A stretch of 64,000 bases of DNA, taken from positions 62,001 through 126,000 of the forward strand of contig CAZIUC010000008.1 in NCBI GenBank assembly GCA_964542455.1, in the 5' to 3' direction. The DNA is from PFJX01 sp964542455. GTDB lineage: Bacteria; Pseudomonadota; Gammaproteobacteria; Burkholderiales; Thiobacillaceae. Within the stretch, counting starts at the first letter, position 1. Each line of letters begins with the position of its first letter. The notes below the pieces were generated by a model that saw only the letters and a program-made list of their open reading frames with translations, ran no database searches and had not been told where the DNA came from. The position numbers were made by a program, and so were the translations under genes. Below, piece after piece: positions 1-8,604 of the stretch.

Positions 1-740
1 ACCATTACTGGCAGACCGAAACCGGCTGGGCGATGCTGGCCTACCTCCCCGGCGTGGAGTTGCTTCCCAACCGCTTCGGCTCACCCGGCTTCCCCGCTTA
101 CGGCTTCGACATCCGCATCGTCAATGAAATGACCGGCGACGAATGTGGCCCCAACGAAAAAGGCGTCCTCACCGTCGCCCCCCCGCTGCCGCCCGGCTGC
201 CTCACCACCGTCTGGGGCGACGACAACCGTTATGTGAACAGCTACTTCGGCCAGTTCGAGAACTCACTGCTCTATTCCTCCTCGGACTGGGCGGTGCGCG
301 ATGCCGACGGCTACTACTTCATCCTCGGCCGCACCGACGACGTCATCAACACCGCCGGCCACCGCCTCGGTACCCGCGAAATAGAGGAAGCCCTGCAAGC
401 GCACCCGGCCCTCGCCGAAGTCGCGGTGGTGGGGGTACATGACGAACTGAAAGGCCAGGTGCCGGTGGGCTTCTGCACGGTGAAAGACCCGGCGCTGATC
501 GCCAGCCCGGAAGCGCGCGCGGCGCTGGAAAAATCCTGCATCGCCAAGGTGGCGGAACTGCTCGGCGCCGTCGCGAAGCCGTACAAGCTGCACTTCGTCA
601 CGGCGCTGCCGAAAACCCGCTCCGGCAAGCTGTTGCGCCGCTCGATTCAAGCCCTGGCGGAAGGCCGTGAAACCGGCGACCTCTCCACCCTCGACGACCC
701 CAATGCCCTGGAAGAAATTCGCAAGGCGGTCGCTCGATGA
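1..740 (+). CDS. prpE: Propionyl-CoA synthetase (acyl-CoA synthetase), 3' part
   Basis: The reading frame is open from the window edge (first full codon at base 3) to the stop at 738-740, so only the C-terminal part of about 245 residues is present. It begins inside the acyl-adenylate core with HYWQTETGW, the PrpE/acetyl-CoA synthetase motif, and carries the hinge-region sequence GRTDDVINTAGHRLGT and the C-terminal PKTRSGKLLRR motif whose lysine is the adenylation catalytic lysine in this family. The enzyme activates propionate to propionyl-CoA in the cytoplasm. It is followed on the same strand by prpB, prpC and prpD, which supports propionyl-CoA rather than acetyl-CoA synthetase. The gene lies at the front of the cluster, whereas in enteric prpBCDE it is last. 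Confidence 0.9.
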   Translation, partial: HYWQTETGWAMLAYLPGVELLPNRFGSPGFPAYGFDIRIVNEMTGDECGPNEKGVLTVAPPLPPGCLTTVWGDDNRYVNSYFGQFENSLLYSSSDWAVRDADGYYFILGRTDDVINTAGHRLGTREIEEALQAHPALAEVAVVGVHDELKGQVPVGFCTVKDPALIASPEARAALEKSCIAKVAELLGAVAKPYKLHFVTALPKTRSGKLLRRSIQALAEGRETGDLSTLDDPNALEEIRKAVAR

Positions 741-753
741 GCGAGACGCTTTT

Positions 754-857
754 CCTCCCCCTTTATCAAAGGGGGATCGAGGGGGATTTAGCGACGGTTC
801 CACGCGCGCAACCCCTGGAGAAATCCCCCCTAGCCCCCCTTTGATAAAGGGGGGAAC
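754..857. repeat. Imperfect inverted repeat between prpE and prpB
   Basis: Two arms of about 37 bases, each containing the internal palindrome CCCCCTTTATCAAAGGGGG-like core, face each other around a loop of roughly 30 bases. The two arms are reverse complements with a few mismatches. The structure fills nearly the whole prpE-prpB intergenic space. It resembles dispersed REP/BIME-type elements; no T-run follows, so it is not a typical intrinsic terminator. Confidence 0.75.
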
Positions 858-882
858 AGTGCAAGACCGAAGAGGATCACAC

Positions 883-1770
883 ATGACCACACCCATTTCC
901 GCCGGCGCCCAATTCCGTGCCGCCGTCGCCGCCGAACAACCCTTGCAGGTGGTCGGCGCCATCAATGCCTACTCGGCGCTGCTGGCCGAGCATTCCGGTT
1001 TCAAAGCGCTGTATCTCTCCGGCGGCGGCGTCGCGGCCAGTTCCTGCGGCATTCCCGACCTCGGCATCACCACCCTGGAAGACGTGCTGGTCGACGCGCG
1101 CCGCATCACCGATGTCACTCCCTTACCCCTGTTGGTGGACATCGACACCGGCTGGGGCGGCGCCTTCAACATCGCCCGCGCGGTGCGCGCGCTCACCCGC
1201 GCCGGGGTGGCGGCGGTACATATCGAGGACCAGGTCATGCAGAAACGCTGCGGCCACCGTCCCGGCAAGGCCATCGTCAGCCAATCGGAAATGGTGGATC
1301 GGGTGAAGGCGGCGGTGGATGCCAAGCTCGATTCCGAGTTCGTGGTCATGGCCCGTACCGACGCGCTGCAAGCCGAAGGCCTGCAAGCGGCCATCGACCG
1401 CGCCGGCGCCTGCGTCGAAGCCGGCGCCGACATGATCTTCCCGGAAGCCATGACCGAACTGGCGCAGTACGCGGCGTTCAGCCAGGCCGTGAAGGTGCCC
1501 ATCCTCGCCAACATCACTGAATTCGGCGCCACGCCGTTATTCACGGTGGAAGAACTGCGCGGCGTCGGTGTCGGCCTGGTGCTCTACCCACTCTCCGCCT
1601 TCCGCGCCATGAGCCAGGCGGCCTTGAAGGTCTATGGCGCCATCCGCGAGGAAGGCACCCAGAAGAACGTGCTCGACACCATGCAGACGCGCATGGAGTT
1701 GTATGAGCACCTCGGTTACCACGGCTTCGAGCAGAAGCTCGACGCGCTGTTTGCCTCGGGCAAGGAATAA
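883..1770 (+). CDS. prpB: 2-methylisocitrate lyase
   Basis: A 295-residue protein of the isocitrate lyase/PEP mutase superfamily that cleaves 2-methylisocitrate to pyruvate and succinate, the last step of the methylcitrate cycle. The active-site loop KRCGH is at residues 121-125, with the catalytic cysteine; the metal-binding stretch VDIDTGWGG (about 85-93) and HIEDQ (113-117) are present. An open frame extends upstream to 667, but the start at 883 is chosen because it gives the normal family length, an AGAGGA ribosome site lies about 7 bases before it, and the upstream part is the repeat between prpE and prpB. It forms a co-directional cluster with prpE, prpC and prpD. Confidence 0.95.
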   Translation: MTTPISAGAQFRAAVAAEQPLQVVGAINAYSALLAEHSGFKALYLSGGGVAASSCGIPDLGITTLEDVLVDARRITDVTPLPLLVDIDTGWGGAFNIARAVRALTRAGVAAVHIEDQVMQKRCGHRPGKAIVSQSEMVDRVKAAVDAKLDSEFVVMARTDALQAEGLQAAIDRAGACVEAGADMIFPEAMTELAQYAAFSQAVKVPILANITEFGATPLFTVEELRGVGVGLVLYPLSAFRAMSQAALKVYGAIREEGTQKNVLDTMQTRMELYEHLGYHGFEQKLDALFASGKE

Positions 1771-1875
1771 CAATTTCTAGGATGTGGTGAGCGACAGCGA
1801 ACCACATCACCCCGCCGCGTCACGATGCGGTTCGTACCTCACCGCATCCTACGAAATGAATCACAAGGAGACGAC

Positions 1876-3033
1876 ATGAGCGAAGCTATCAACCCCTCCG
1901 CCCCCAAGCCGAAGAAGTCCGTCGCCCTGTCCGGCGTTGTCGCCGGCAACTCGGCCCTGTGCACGGTCGGCCGCACCGGCAACGACCTGCACTATCGCGG
2001 TTACGACATACTCGATATCGCCGATGTCTGCGAATTCGAGGAAGTCGCCCATCTGCTGATCCACGGCCATTTCCCCAACCGCGCCGAACTGGCGGCCTAC
2101 AAGACCAAACTGAAAGCCCTGCGCGGCCTGCCGGCGGTGCTGAAGACGGTGCTGGAGCAGCTACCCGCCGCCGCCCACCCGATGGACGTGATGCGCACGG
2201 CCGTTTCCACCCTGGGCTGCCTCCTGCCCGAGGAAGAAAAGCAGCCGATCCTGGGCGCCCGCGACATCGCCGACCGCCTCATCGCCGGGCTCGGTTCCGC
2301 CCTGCTCTACTGGTACCACCACAGCCACAACGGCCGCCGCATCGAATGCGAAACCGACGACGACAGCATCGGCGGGCATTTCCTGCATCTGCTGCATGGC
2401 GAGACTCCCCCGGAAATCCGGGTGCGCGCCATGCACACCTCGCTGATCCTCTACGCCGAGCACGAATTCAATGCCTCCACCTTCACCGGCCGCGTCATCG
2501 CCGGCACCGGTTCCGACATGTATTCCGCCATCACCGGCGCCATCGGCGCCCTGCGCGGCCCGAAACACGGCGGCGCCAACGAAGCGGCGTTCCGCATCCA
2601 GTCGCGCTACGACAGCCCGGACGAGGCGGAAGCCGATATCCGCGCCCGCGTGGCGAACAAGGAAGTCATCATCGGCTTCGGCCACCCGGTCTATACGGTG
2701 TCCGACCCGCGCAATGGGGTGATCAAGTCCGTGGCCCGCCGTCTGGCCGACCACAACGGCAACCACAAGCTCTACGACGTGGCCGACCGCCTGGAAACGG
2801 TGATGAAGGAAATCAAGAACATGTTCCCCAACCTGGACTGGTTCAGCGCCGTGTCCTACGCGCAGATGGGCGTGCCCACCGCCATGTTCACGCCGCTGTT
2901 CATCATCTCGCGCACTACCGGCTGGGCCGCGCATGTGATCGAACAACGCATCGACGGCAAGATCATCCGCCCCTCAGCGAACTACACCGGGCCGGAGGAT
3001 CTGAAGTTCGTGCCCATCGACCAACGGCCTTGA
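1876..3033 (+). CDS. prpC: 2-methylcitrate synthase
   Basis: A 385-residue citrate-synthase family enzyme condensing propionyl-CoA with oxaloacetate. Family residues are visible: the EHEFNAS region (195-201), HGGANEAA with H231, and the citrate-synthase signature GFGHPVY with H270. The start at 1876 follows an AAGGAG site with 6-7 bases spacing; the upstream in-frame ATG at 1825 has no ribosome site. The length fits short bacterial PrpC rather than the about 430-residue type II citrate synthase. Its place between prpB and prpD supports the methylcitrate role. Confidence 0.95.
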   Translation: MSEAINPSAPKPKKSVALSGVVAGNSALCTVGRTGNDLHYRGYDILDIADVCEFEEVAHLLIHGHFPNRAELAAYKTKLKALRGLPAVLKTVLEQLPAAAHPMDVMRTAVSTLGCLLPEEEKQPILGARDIADRLIAGLGSALLYWYHHSHNGRRIECETDDDSIGGHFLHLLHGETPPEIRVRAMHTSLILYAEHEFNASTFTGRVIAGTGSDMYSAITGAIGALRGPKHGGANEAAFRIQSRYDSPDEAEADIRARVANKEVIIGFGHPVYTVSDPRNGVIKSVARRLADHNGNHKLYDVADRLETVMKEIKNMFPNLDWFSAVSYAQMGVPTAMFTPLFIISRTTGWAAHVIEQRIDGKIIRPSANYTGPEDLKFVPIDQRP

Positions 3034-3034
3034 T

Positions 3035-3140
3035 TCTCCCCTCCCCCTCCGGGGGAGGGGCCGGGGGAGAGGGAGCGACGGTGGAACATGCGTCAACCGT
3101 CGCTCCCTCTCCCCAGCCCTCTCCCACGGGGAGAGGGAGC
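3035..3140. repeat. Palindromic repeat block between prpC and prpD
   Basis: Three nested palindromes of C/T-rich sequence occupy this gap: a hairpin at 3038-3060, a 20-base arm at 3063-3082 (GGGGGAGAGGGAGCGACGGT) that pairs with 3096-3115, and a further CCCTCTCCC/GGGAGAGGG hairpin at 3118-3138. A short relative occurs after soxB at about 59904-59923. This looks like a dispersed intergenic repeat and could modulate expression between prpC and prpD. Confidence 0.7.
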
Positions 3141-3171
3141 AAACCCACATCACCGCCAACAAGGAATCTTC

Positions 3172-4623
3172 ATGTCCGCCCACGACATCCGCTCCGCCGA
3201 ACGCCCCCCCTTCGACACCGTCCTGCAAGCCATGACCGATTACGTCATGGACTACGACGCCAGCCAGTCCACCCTGGCGATGGACACCGCCCGTTATTGC
3301 CTGATGGACTCCCTCGCCTGCGCCCTGCTGGCGCTGGATTACCCGGAATGCACCAAGCTGCTCGGCCCCCTGGTGCCCGGCGCCAGCCTGGCCGGCGGTA
3401 CCCGCGTGCCCGGCACCTCGCATGAACTCGACCCGGTGAAAGCGGCCTGGGACATCGGCTGCCTGGTGCGTTTCCTCGACTTCAACGACACCTGGCTGGC
3501 CGCCGAATGGGGCCATCCCTCCGACAACCTCGGCGCCATTCTGGGCATCGCCGACTGGCTCTCGCGGAAGCGCGTGGCGGAAGGCCAGGCGCCGCTGAGC
3601 ATGAAGGACGTGCTCATGGCCATGGTCCAGGCGCATGAAATCCAGGGCGTCACCGCGCTGGAAAACGCCTTCAACCGGGTCGGTCTCGACCACGTCATGC
3701 TGGTGCGCATCGCCTCCACGGCGGTCGCCGCGAAGATGCTCGGCGGCAGCCGCGAGGAAGTGCTCAACGCCCTCTCGCACGCCTGGATCGACGGGTCTTC
3801 GCTACGCACCTACCGCCACGCGCCCAACACCGGCTCGCGCAAATCCTGGGCGGCGGGCGACGCCAGCTCGCGCGGCGTGCGCCTGGCTCTGCTCGCGCTC
3901 ACCGGCGAAATGGGCTATCCCTCGGCGCTCACCGCCAAGACCTGGGGCTTCCAGGACAGTCTGTTCCGCGGCAACGAACTCAAGTTCAGCCAGGGCTTCG
4001 GCAGTTACGTGATGGAAAGCATCCTGTTCAAGATCAGCTTCCCCGCCGAATTCCACGCCCAGACCGCCGTGGAATGCGCGATGCAACTGCATCCGCAAGT
4101 GAAGGAACGCCTCGACGAAATCGAGAAAATCGAGATCGAAACCCAGGAAGCCGGCTGCCGCATCATCGACAAGACCGGCCCGATGAACAACTACGCCGAC
4201 CGCGACCACTGCATCCAGTACATGGTCGCCGTGCCCCTGATCAAGGGCTCTCTCACCGCCGCCGACTACACCGACGCCGGCGCCGCCGACCCGCGCATCG
4301 ACCGGTTGCGCGCCCTCACCACGGTCAAGGAAAACCCACGCTTCACCCGCGAATACCTGGAAGCCGACAAACGCTACATCGGCAACAGCGTGCAGGTGTT
4401 CTTCAAGGACGGCAGCAGCACCGAGAAAGTCAGCATCGACGCCCCCATCGGCCACCGCCTGCGTCGCGCCGAGGGCATCCCGATCCTGGTGAAGAAATTC
4501 GAAGCCGCCATCGCCGGCAAGCTCTCGCCGAAGAAATGCGCCGCATTGAACGATATGTGCGCCGATCAGGCGCGGCTGGAAGCGACGCCGGTGCAGGAAT
4601 TCATGGGCTTGTTCGCGGTGTAA
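3172..4623 (+). CDS. prpD: 2-methylcitrate dehydratase
   Basis: A 483-residue MmgE/PrpD-family protein, the same size as the enteric PrpD. It converts 2-methylcitrate to 2-methylaconitate in the methylcitrate cycle. The N-terminal family sequence LAMDTARYCLMDSLACALLAL, the FLDFNDTWL stretch and the central AAGDASSRGVRLALLA region fit PrpD. The start at 3172 is preceded by AAGGAA with about 6 bases spacing, and the upstream open frame to 3088 lies in repeat sequence. No acnD-prpF pair is present in the window, so the cofactor-free PrpD dehydratase appears to be the route used. Confidence 0.95.
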   Translation: MSAHDIRSAERPPFDTVLQAMTDYVMDYDASQSTLAMDTARYCLMDSLACALLALDYPECTKLLGPLVPGASLAGGTRVPGTSHELDPVKAAWDIGCLVRFLDFNDTWLAAEWGHPSDNLGAILGIADWLSRKRVAEGQAPLSMKDVLMAMVQAHEIQGVTALENAFNRVGLDHVMLVRIASTAVAAKMLGGSREEVLNALSHAWIDGSSLRTYRHAPNTGSRKSWAAGDASSRGVRLALLALTGEMGYPSALTAKTWGFQDSLFRGNELKFSQGFGSYVMESILFKISFPAEFHAQTAVECAMQLHPQVKERLDEIEKIEIETQEAGCRIIDKTGPMNNYADRDHCIQYMVAVPLIKGSLTAADYTDAGAADPRIDRLRALTTVKENPRFTREYLEADKRYIGNSVQVFFKDGSSTEKVSIDAPIGHRLRRAEGIPILVKKFEAAIAGKLSPKKCAALNDMCADQARLEATPVQEFMGLFAV

Positions 4624-4679
4624 TCGAAGAAGTCTTCCCCTCGCCGCAATGCGTTTGAAAAAAGCGCCAGCGAGCCTCT

Positions 4680-4740
4680 TGTAGCGCCGGCTTCCAGCCG
4701 GCTGTTTGAAACGACGCCGGCAAGGATGCCGGCGCTACAT
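4680..4740. repeat. Dispersed palindromic repeat (TGTAGCGCCGGC family)
   Basis: Inverted copies of TGTAGCGCCGGC and GCCGGCGCTACA flank a short spacer between prpD and the OmpA gene. Related copies occur at 8088, 9651, 20499, 26902, 59973 and 63916, always between genes. The rest of the 4624-4887 gap shows nothing recognisable. Confidence 0.8.
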
Positions 4741-4887
4741 GAACGCGACATCCTCTGTCGATTCACTGAGTTCGGACGTCATCAGGCAACCAGACGCTCA
4801 GTGACTGTCGAGACACCGTTGAATTCCGTATCCTTACCGCAGGAATCACCTTAGCGAACCCATTTCCTCATTGCTCAGGAGCGCTTC

Positions 4888-5934
4888 ATGCCCGGAACCT
4901 TCCAACACCTCTGCCTCGCCATCGTGCTTGTGGGCATTTTTGTACCCGCTGGAGCCGAAACCGCGGATGAGCGCTGGTATCTGGCTCCGACGATCGGCTA
5001 TGTCTTCGCCGATAGCGATCGCAAGGCCGATGATGGCTGGGGCCTCGGGCTGGCCCTGGGCAAACCCCTCAACGAGAAATGGAATCTGGAACTCGCCCTG
5101 CGCGGCAACAAGCTGGACCGCGCGGCGGGTGGGGCCTACGACCAGCACGGCCTGGGCGTCGACGGGCTGTATTTTTTCAAGCGCGACCCCGTCTTTGCCC
5201 CGTTTGCCGTGGTGGGCGCCGGTTATCTCCGCAGCGACGTTCCCGGCGCATCGGACAACAGCCTGATGGCCAATGCCGGCCTGGGCTTCCTCAAACGCCT
5301 CTCCGACAACATGGATCTGCGCGCGGATGCCCGCTATCGCTGGGCCAACAACAACCTGCCCGGCGTCAGCGGCAACGGCCTGGGGGATTGGCTGGTCTCC
5401 ATCGGCCTGAACATTGCGCTGGGCGAGAAGGCGGCCACGCCGGTGTCCAGACCTGAGCCGGTCATGGCCAAAGTGGCGCCCAGGCCCGAGACGGTCATGG
5501 TCAAACAGGAAACCGAATCCGAGCCGAAACAGGTGGAAGCGGCGCCCACGCCGGAAGTGGTGGCGGCACAACTGAAGCAGGCCAAGCCCGGCGACGTGGT
5601 GGTGGTGCTCAGGGGCGTCAACTTCGATTTCGACTCCGCCCGCCTGCGCCCGGAAGCGTTCGCGATCCTCGATGAGGCGGCGCGTGTGCTCGGGCAGCGC
5701 GACAAACTGAAAGTGGACATCGTCGGGCACACGTGCAGCATCGGTACCGAGAAATACAACCAGGGTCTCTCGGAGCGGCGCGCGCGATCCGTGTACAACT
5801 ATTTCCTCACCAAGGCGCTGAGTGCCGGCCGCTTCGGCGTCAAGGGTTATGGCGAGACCCGTCCCGTCGCCGACAACGCCACGCGAGCTGGCCGTGAAAA
5901 GAATCGCAGGGTGGAACTGCTCATCGTCGACTGA
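4888..5934 (+). CDS. OmpA-family outer membrane protein
   Basis: A 348-residue envelope protein. Residues 1-22 are a signal peptide (cleavage likely after PAGAE or just before). Residues about 25-175 look like an OmpA-type beta-barrel, with alternating hydrophobic strands and an aromatic end. A proline/valine/glutamate-rich linker follows (about 178-225). The C-terminal OmpA peptidoglycan-binding domain (about 230-348) has NFDFDSARLRPEA, VDIVGHTCSIGTEKYN and LSERRARSVYNYF, then GYGETRPVADN and KNRRVELLI. It probably anchors the outer membrane to peptidoglycan. The start is the only reasonable ATG before the signal peptide. It stands alone between intergenic repeats. Confidence 0.88.
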   Translation: MPGTFQHLCLAIVLVGIFVPAGAETADERWYLAPTIGYVFADSDRKADDGWGLGLALGKPLNEKWNLELALRGNKLDRAAGGAYDQHGLGVDGLYFFKRDPVFAPFAVVGAGYLRSDVPGASDNSLMANAGLGFLKRLSDNMDLRADARYRWANNNLPGVSGNGLGDWLVSIGLNIALGEKAATPVSRPEPVMAKVAPRPETVMVKQETESEPKQVEAAPTPEVVAAQLKQAKPGDVVVVLRGVNFDFDSARLRPEAFAILDEAARVLGQRDKLKVDIVGHTCSIGTEKYNQGLSERRARSVYNYFLTKALSAGRFGVKGYGETRPVADNATRAGREKNRRVELLIVD

Positions 5935-6034
5935 GCCAGCGCGCGCGACAGGGCATCATCACCCGATGCGCTGTCGCGCGAATTCCACAAACCGCGCGGC
6001 CACGCCTGTTTTCCACCCGAGGCTGTATCGACCC

Positions 6035-6065
6035 TTTACACCAAATATCAGAAAGCGCTTATATT
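6035..6065 (+). promoter_or_regulatory. Possible sigma-70 promoter
   Basis: TTTACA at 6035-6040 and an AT-rich TTATATTTAA stretch (6059-6068) lie upstream of the small gene at 6114. With TATATT at 6060-6065 the spacer is 19 bases, longer than optimal; CTTATA at 6058-6063 would give 17. The call rests on local AT-richness only. Confidence 0.3.
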
Positions 6066-6113
6066 TAACGCACCTGCAAACAGCGACTTCAACCTGATCC
6101 AGCCTCTCACATC

Positions 6114-6347
6114 ATGAAATCTTTCGTACTGATACTCTGGCTACTCATGGGTGACGGGAGACAGCAGGTTCTACTCACCCGGCACGTCGATGACGAGGCC
6201 ACCTGCCTGGCGACCGCCAAAGTTCTGGTCGACAAGCACGAAGCGCGTGGTGAGAAAGTGCGTTATTTGTGCCATGAAGTGGTACCGGAAGTGGGAGATG
6301 TGGATGTGAACGGCAACCCCATCGAGCCGAGACACCCCGCGAAATAA
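6114..6347 (+). CDS. Small hypothetical protein
   Basis: A 77-residue protein starting MKSFVLILWLLMGD. The N-terminal stretch is hydrophobic and could be a weak signal or anchor. The middle part (TRHVDDEATCLATAKVLVDKH) has a pattern common in short uncharacterised proteobacterial proteins carrying two cysteines (C31 and C53) that could pair. I do not recognise the family. It ends one base before the convergent YceI gene. No clear Shine-Dalgarno is seen, so it is plausible but not certain. Confidence 0.55.
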   Translation: MKSFVLILWLLMGDGRQQVLLTRHVDDEATCLATAKVLVDKHEARGEKVRYLCHEVVPEVGDVDVNGNPIEPRHPAK

Positions 6348-6908
6348 TTACTCGCGGAAGCCCTCGACCTCGATCGCCAGTTTCACTTCGTCGCCGATCA
6401 GCGGAATCCCGAAGTTCATGCCGAAATCCGAGCGCTTGATGCTGGTGTGGACATCCGCGCCACACAAGGGGCGACGGGTGAGGAACTGGAGGGTGCAGGC
6501 GTAATCGCGGATTTCCAGGGTGACCGGCCGGGTTACGCCGAGTAGGGTCAGATCGCCGGTGGCGGATACCGGTTTGCCGTCCTTGAACGCCACCTCGCTC
6601 GATACGAACCGGATTTCCGGAAACTGCGCCGTATTGAAGAAGGCGCTCCCCAACAACTTCTGGTTGAGGCCGTCGTGGCCGGTGTCGCCGGAAGTCGCGT
6701 CCACCCGCACTTCGACGCGGCTGTCCGGCCCGGCCGGGTCGAGCAGCACGCGCCCCTGGCTACGGTTGAACTTGCCGCGCATCACGGAAACACCCTGGTG
6801 GCGGATCTCGAAGCTGGGGAAAGTATGGCCGGGATCGAGGGAAAAGCTTTCCGCGGCCCAGGTGGCGGGGGAAACGACACACAGCAGGCTGACGAGCAAT
6901 TTGTTCAT
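6348..6908 (-). CDS. YceI-family periplasmic protein
   Basis: A 186-residue protein with a clear signal peptide (MNKLLVSLLCVVSPATWAAE). The mature part shows the YceI pattern: SLDPGHTFPSFEIRHQG near the N-terminus, FPEIRFVS, TGDLTLLGVTRPVTL and a C-terminal IKRSDFGMNFGIPLIGDEVKLAIEVE. YceI proteins are lipocalin-like beta-barrels that bind polyisoprenoids such as ubiquinone-like chains in the periplasm. An AAGGA site lies about 7 bases before the ATG. It follows a second yceI and a cytochrome b561 gene on the same strand, so a joint periplasmic redox or quinone-related role is inferred. Confidence 0.9.
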   Translation of the reverse strand: MNKLLVSLLCVVSPATWAAESFSLDPGHTFPSFEIRHQGVSVMRGKFNRSQGRVLLDPAGPDSRVEVRVDATSGDTGHDGLNQKLLGSAFFNTAQFPEIRFVSSEVAFKDGKPVSATGDLTLLGVTRPVTLEIRDYACTLQFLTRRPLCGADVHTSIKRSDFGMNFGIPLIGDEVKLAIEVEGFRE

Positions 6909-6978
6909 GGCGAATCCTTATCGAGCGTGGAAGTCAGGTAGCGATAAGACCGCAACCTGACCTACGAGAAGCGGCGCT

Positions 6979-7515
6979 TCAGGGCAGCAACAGGAGGTTG
7001 AAACGTACTTCCAGTTCGTCCGCCACCACGTCGGCCCAATCGCCGCCGCCGATGCCGTAGGTGGAGCGTTTCAGCGGGAAACGGCCCTGGGCCAACCAGG
7101 CGTTGCCCTGGCGGGTGAGGGTGAAGGGCGCGGCGAGCGCGCGGCTCTGGCCTTTGATGTCGAGGTCGCCAATAGCGGTATAGCGGCCGTCCGCCTCACG
7201 CCGCACGTTCCTGGCGCTGAAAATCGCCCAGGGGTGGGCTTTCGAGTCGAACCAGGCGGGCCGTCTCACTTCATCGTCGCCCTCGGCCGAACCGGTGTCG
7301 GCGCTGGCGGTATCCACATCGACACGGAAACGCCCCGCTTCCGGTTTCGCCGGGTCGAAACTGGCGTGCGCGATGAAGCGGCGAAAACTGCCTTCGGTCG
7401 GCACATTCATCTGTTTGATCACGAACTGGATCCGGCTTTTCCCGGCATCCAGCTTCCAGTCCTGCGCGGCGGCTGGCAGGGCCAGGCTCACCAACAATAC
7501 GAACAGCGTCTTCAT
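6979..7515 (-). CDS. YceI-family periplasmic protein
   Basis: A 178-residue secreted protein: signal peptide MKTLFVLLVSLALPAAAQ, then a YceI domain with WKLDAGKSRIQFVIKQMNVP, WFDSKAHPWAIFSA, GDLDIKGQSRALAAPFTL and LKRSTYGIG. It differs clearly from the neighbouring YceI at 6348, so the pair is not a recent tandem duplication. Its start codon overlaps the stop of the upstream cytochrome b561 gene by 3 bases (ATGA), showing translational coupling; GAGGAAC precedes the ATG. Likely binds a quinone or isoprenoid ligand in the periplasm. Confidence 0.9.
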   Translation of the reverse strand: MKTLFVLLVSLALPAAAQDWKLDAGKSRIQFVIKQMNVPTEGSFRRFIAHASFDPAKPEAGRFRVDVDTASADTGSAEGDDEVRRPAWFDSKAHPWAIFSARNVRREADGRYTAIGDLDIKGQSRALAAPFTLTRQGNAWLAQGRFPLKRSTYGIGGGDWADVVADELEVRFNLLLLP

Positions 7516-8051
7516 GACTTGTTCCTCAACCAGGGGACCATTCGGGCCAGCACACCATCATGGCGGAGATACTGGTGATACAGGGCCGCCATCGCATGCA
7601 GAACGACCAGGGTCACAAGAAGATTCACCGACCCCTCATGGAGTTCCTTGAACGTCTCCGCCAGGGCCTTGTCTTTTCCTACCAGGTCCGGCAGCGGCAG
7701 CACACCGAACCACACCACCGGGAACCCAGCCGCCGAACTGTGCAGCCAGCCCAGAGTCGGCGCCAAAAACAGCAACAGATACAGCGCGCCATGCACCGCT
7801 GTCGAAGCGCGCGCCTCCCAGGGCAGAAGGCCGGCGGCGTGGTCGATACGCTCCGTCAAACGCAACAGCAGGCGCAAGGGCAGCAGGAACAGCACCGTCA
7901 TGCCCACCCATTTATGCCAGGAGAACAGCTTCAGTTTCAGCGGTGACAACGTCATGTCGTCGAGTTGGCTGCCGATCACATAGGCCACCACGATCAGCAG
8001 CAACGTCAACCAGTGCAGCCCGACCAGGGGCCAGCGATAACCTTGATTCAT
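7512..8051 (-). CDS. Cytochrome b561
   Basis: A 179-residue four-helix membrane protein of the bacterial cytochrome b561/YodB type. It starts NQGYRWPLVGLHWLTLLLIV after the initiator Met and has candidate haem-ligand histidines in helix 1 (GLHWL), before helix 2 (SWHKWVGM), helix 3 (TAVHGALYLL) and helix 4 (VVLHAMAALYHQYL). It transfers electrons between quinones and periplasmic partners. The frame is open upstream to 8213, but that part is a TGTAGCGCCGGC-type repeat, and the ATG at 8051 starts at the canonical family N-terminus. It is coupled to the yceI gene downstream. Confidence 0.9.
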   Translation of the reverse strand: MNQGYRWPLVGLHWLTLLLIVVAYVIGSQLDDMTLSPLKLKLFSWHKWVGMTVLFLLPLRLLLRLTERIDHAAGLLPWEARASTAVHGALYLLLFLAPTLGWLHSSAAGFPVVWFGVLPLPDLVGKDKALAETFKELHEGSVNLLVTLVVLHAMAALYHQYLRHDGVLARMVPWLRNKS

Positions 8052-8087
8052 CTTCCATCCTCGCAGCCAGCCAGCGCTGTCGCTGGC

Positions 8088-8138
8088 TGTAGCGCCGGCT
8101 TCCAGCCGGCTCTTTGGTTTGACATACAAGCCGGCACT
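8088..8138. repeat. Dispersed palindromic repeat (TGTAGCGCCGGC family)
   Basis: TGTAGCGCCGGC followed by CCAGCCGGC, with a degenerate return arm GCCGGCACTATA reaching the stop codon of the methyltransferase gene. It is another copy of the repeat seen at 4680 and separates the methyltransferase and cytochrome b561 genes. Confidence 0.65.
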
Positions 8139-8604
8139 ATATCCAGCGCGGCACGCGCGCCTTGTAGTCTCGGTATTCGTCGCCGAAGCGCGCCAACAGA
8201 TGCGTTTCTTCATGGGCGATAACCATGTAACGCATCACCAGGAACACCAGCGGCGCCAACAGCAGCGGCCAGGCGGTCTTCAACAGCAACATGGCCCCGC
8301 TGTAGACGAACCAGTCGGAGACATAGATGGGGTTGCGCGAGTAGCGGAACGGCCCGCGCGTTACCAGATTGGACGCCGCCTTGTATGGATTGACCGTGGT
8401 GCGGTGCCCCCAGATCGCCACCAGCGCCCAGATGAAGCCGGCCAGCCCCACCCCGATCAGCGCCCGACCCAGCGGCTGAGCCAGTTCACCCAGGTCCAGC
8501 GGGAGTGGCATCACCCCCTGCAACCACCAGGCGGCGAACAGGGCGATGGCATAAACCAACGGCGGCGGGATCAGGGTGAGCGGACGAATCGCCGGGTCGC
8601 GCAT
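8137..8604 (-). CDS. Isoprenylcysteine methyltransferase-like membrane methyltransferase
   Basis: A 155-residue integral membrane protein with about four hydrophobic segments and the ICMT/PEMT-type C-terminal SAM-binding sequence: LVTRGPFRYSRNPIYVSD, then EETHLLARFGDEYRDYKARVPRWI. The substrate of these bacterial enzymes is generally unknown. A longer frame runs to 8949, but the ATG at 8604 is chosen because it overlaps the folE stop as TGATG, giving translational coupling, and because it starts at the usual family N-terminus. Co-transcription with folE is likely. Confidence 0.85.
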   Translation of the reverse strand: MRDPAIRPLTLIPPPLVYAIALFAAWWLQGVMPLPLDLGELAQPLGRALIGVGLAGFIWALVAIWGHRTTVNPYKAASNLVTRGPFRYSRNPIYVSDWFVYSGAMLLLKTAWPLLLAPLVFLVMRYMVIAHEETHLLARFGDEYRDYKARVPRWI

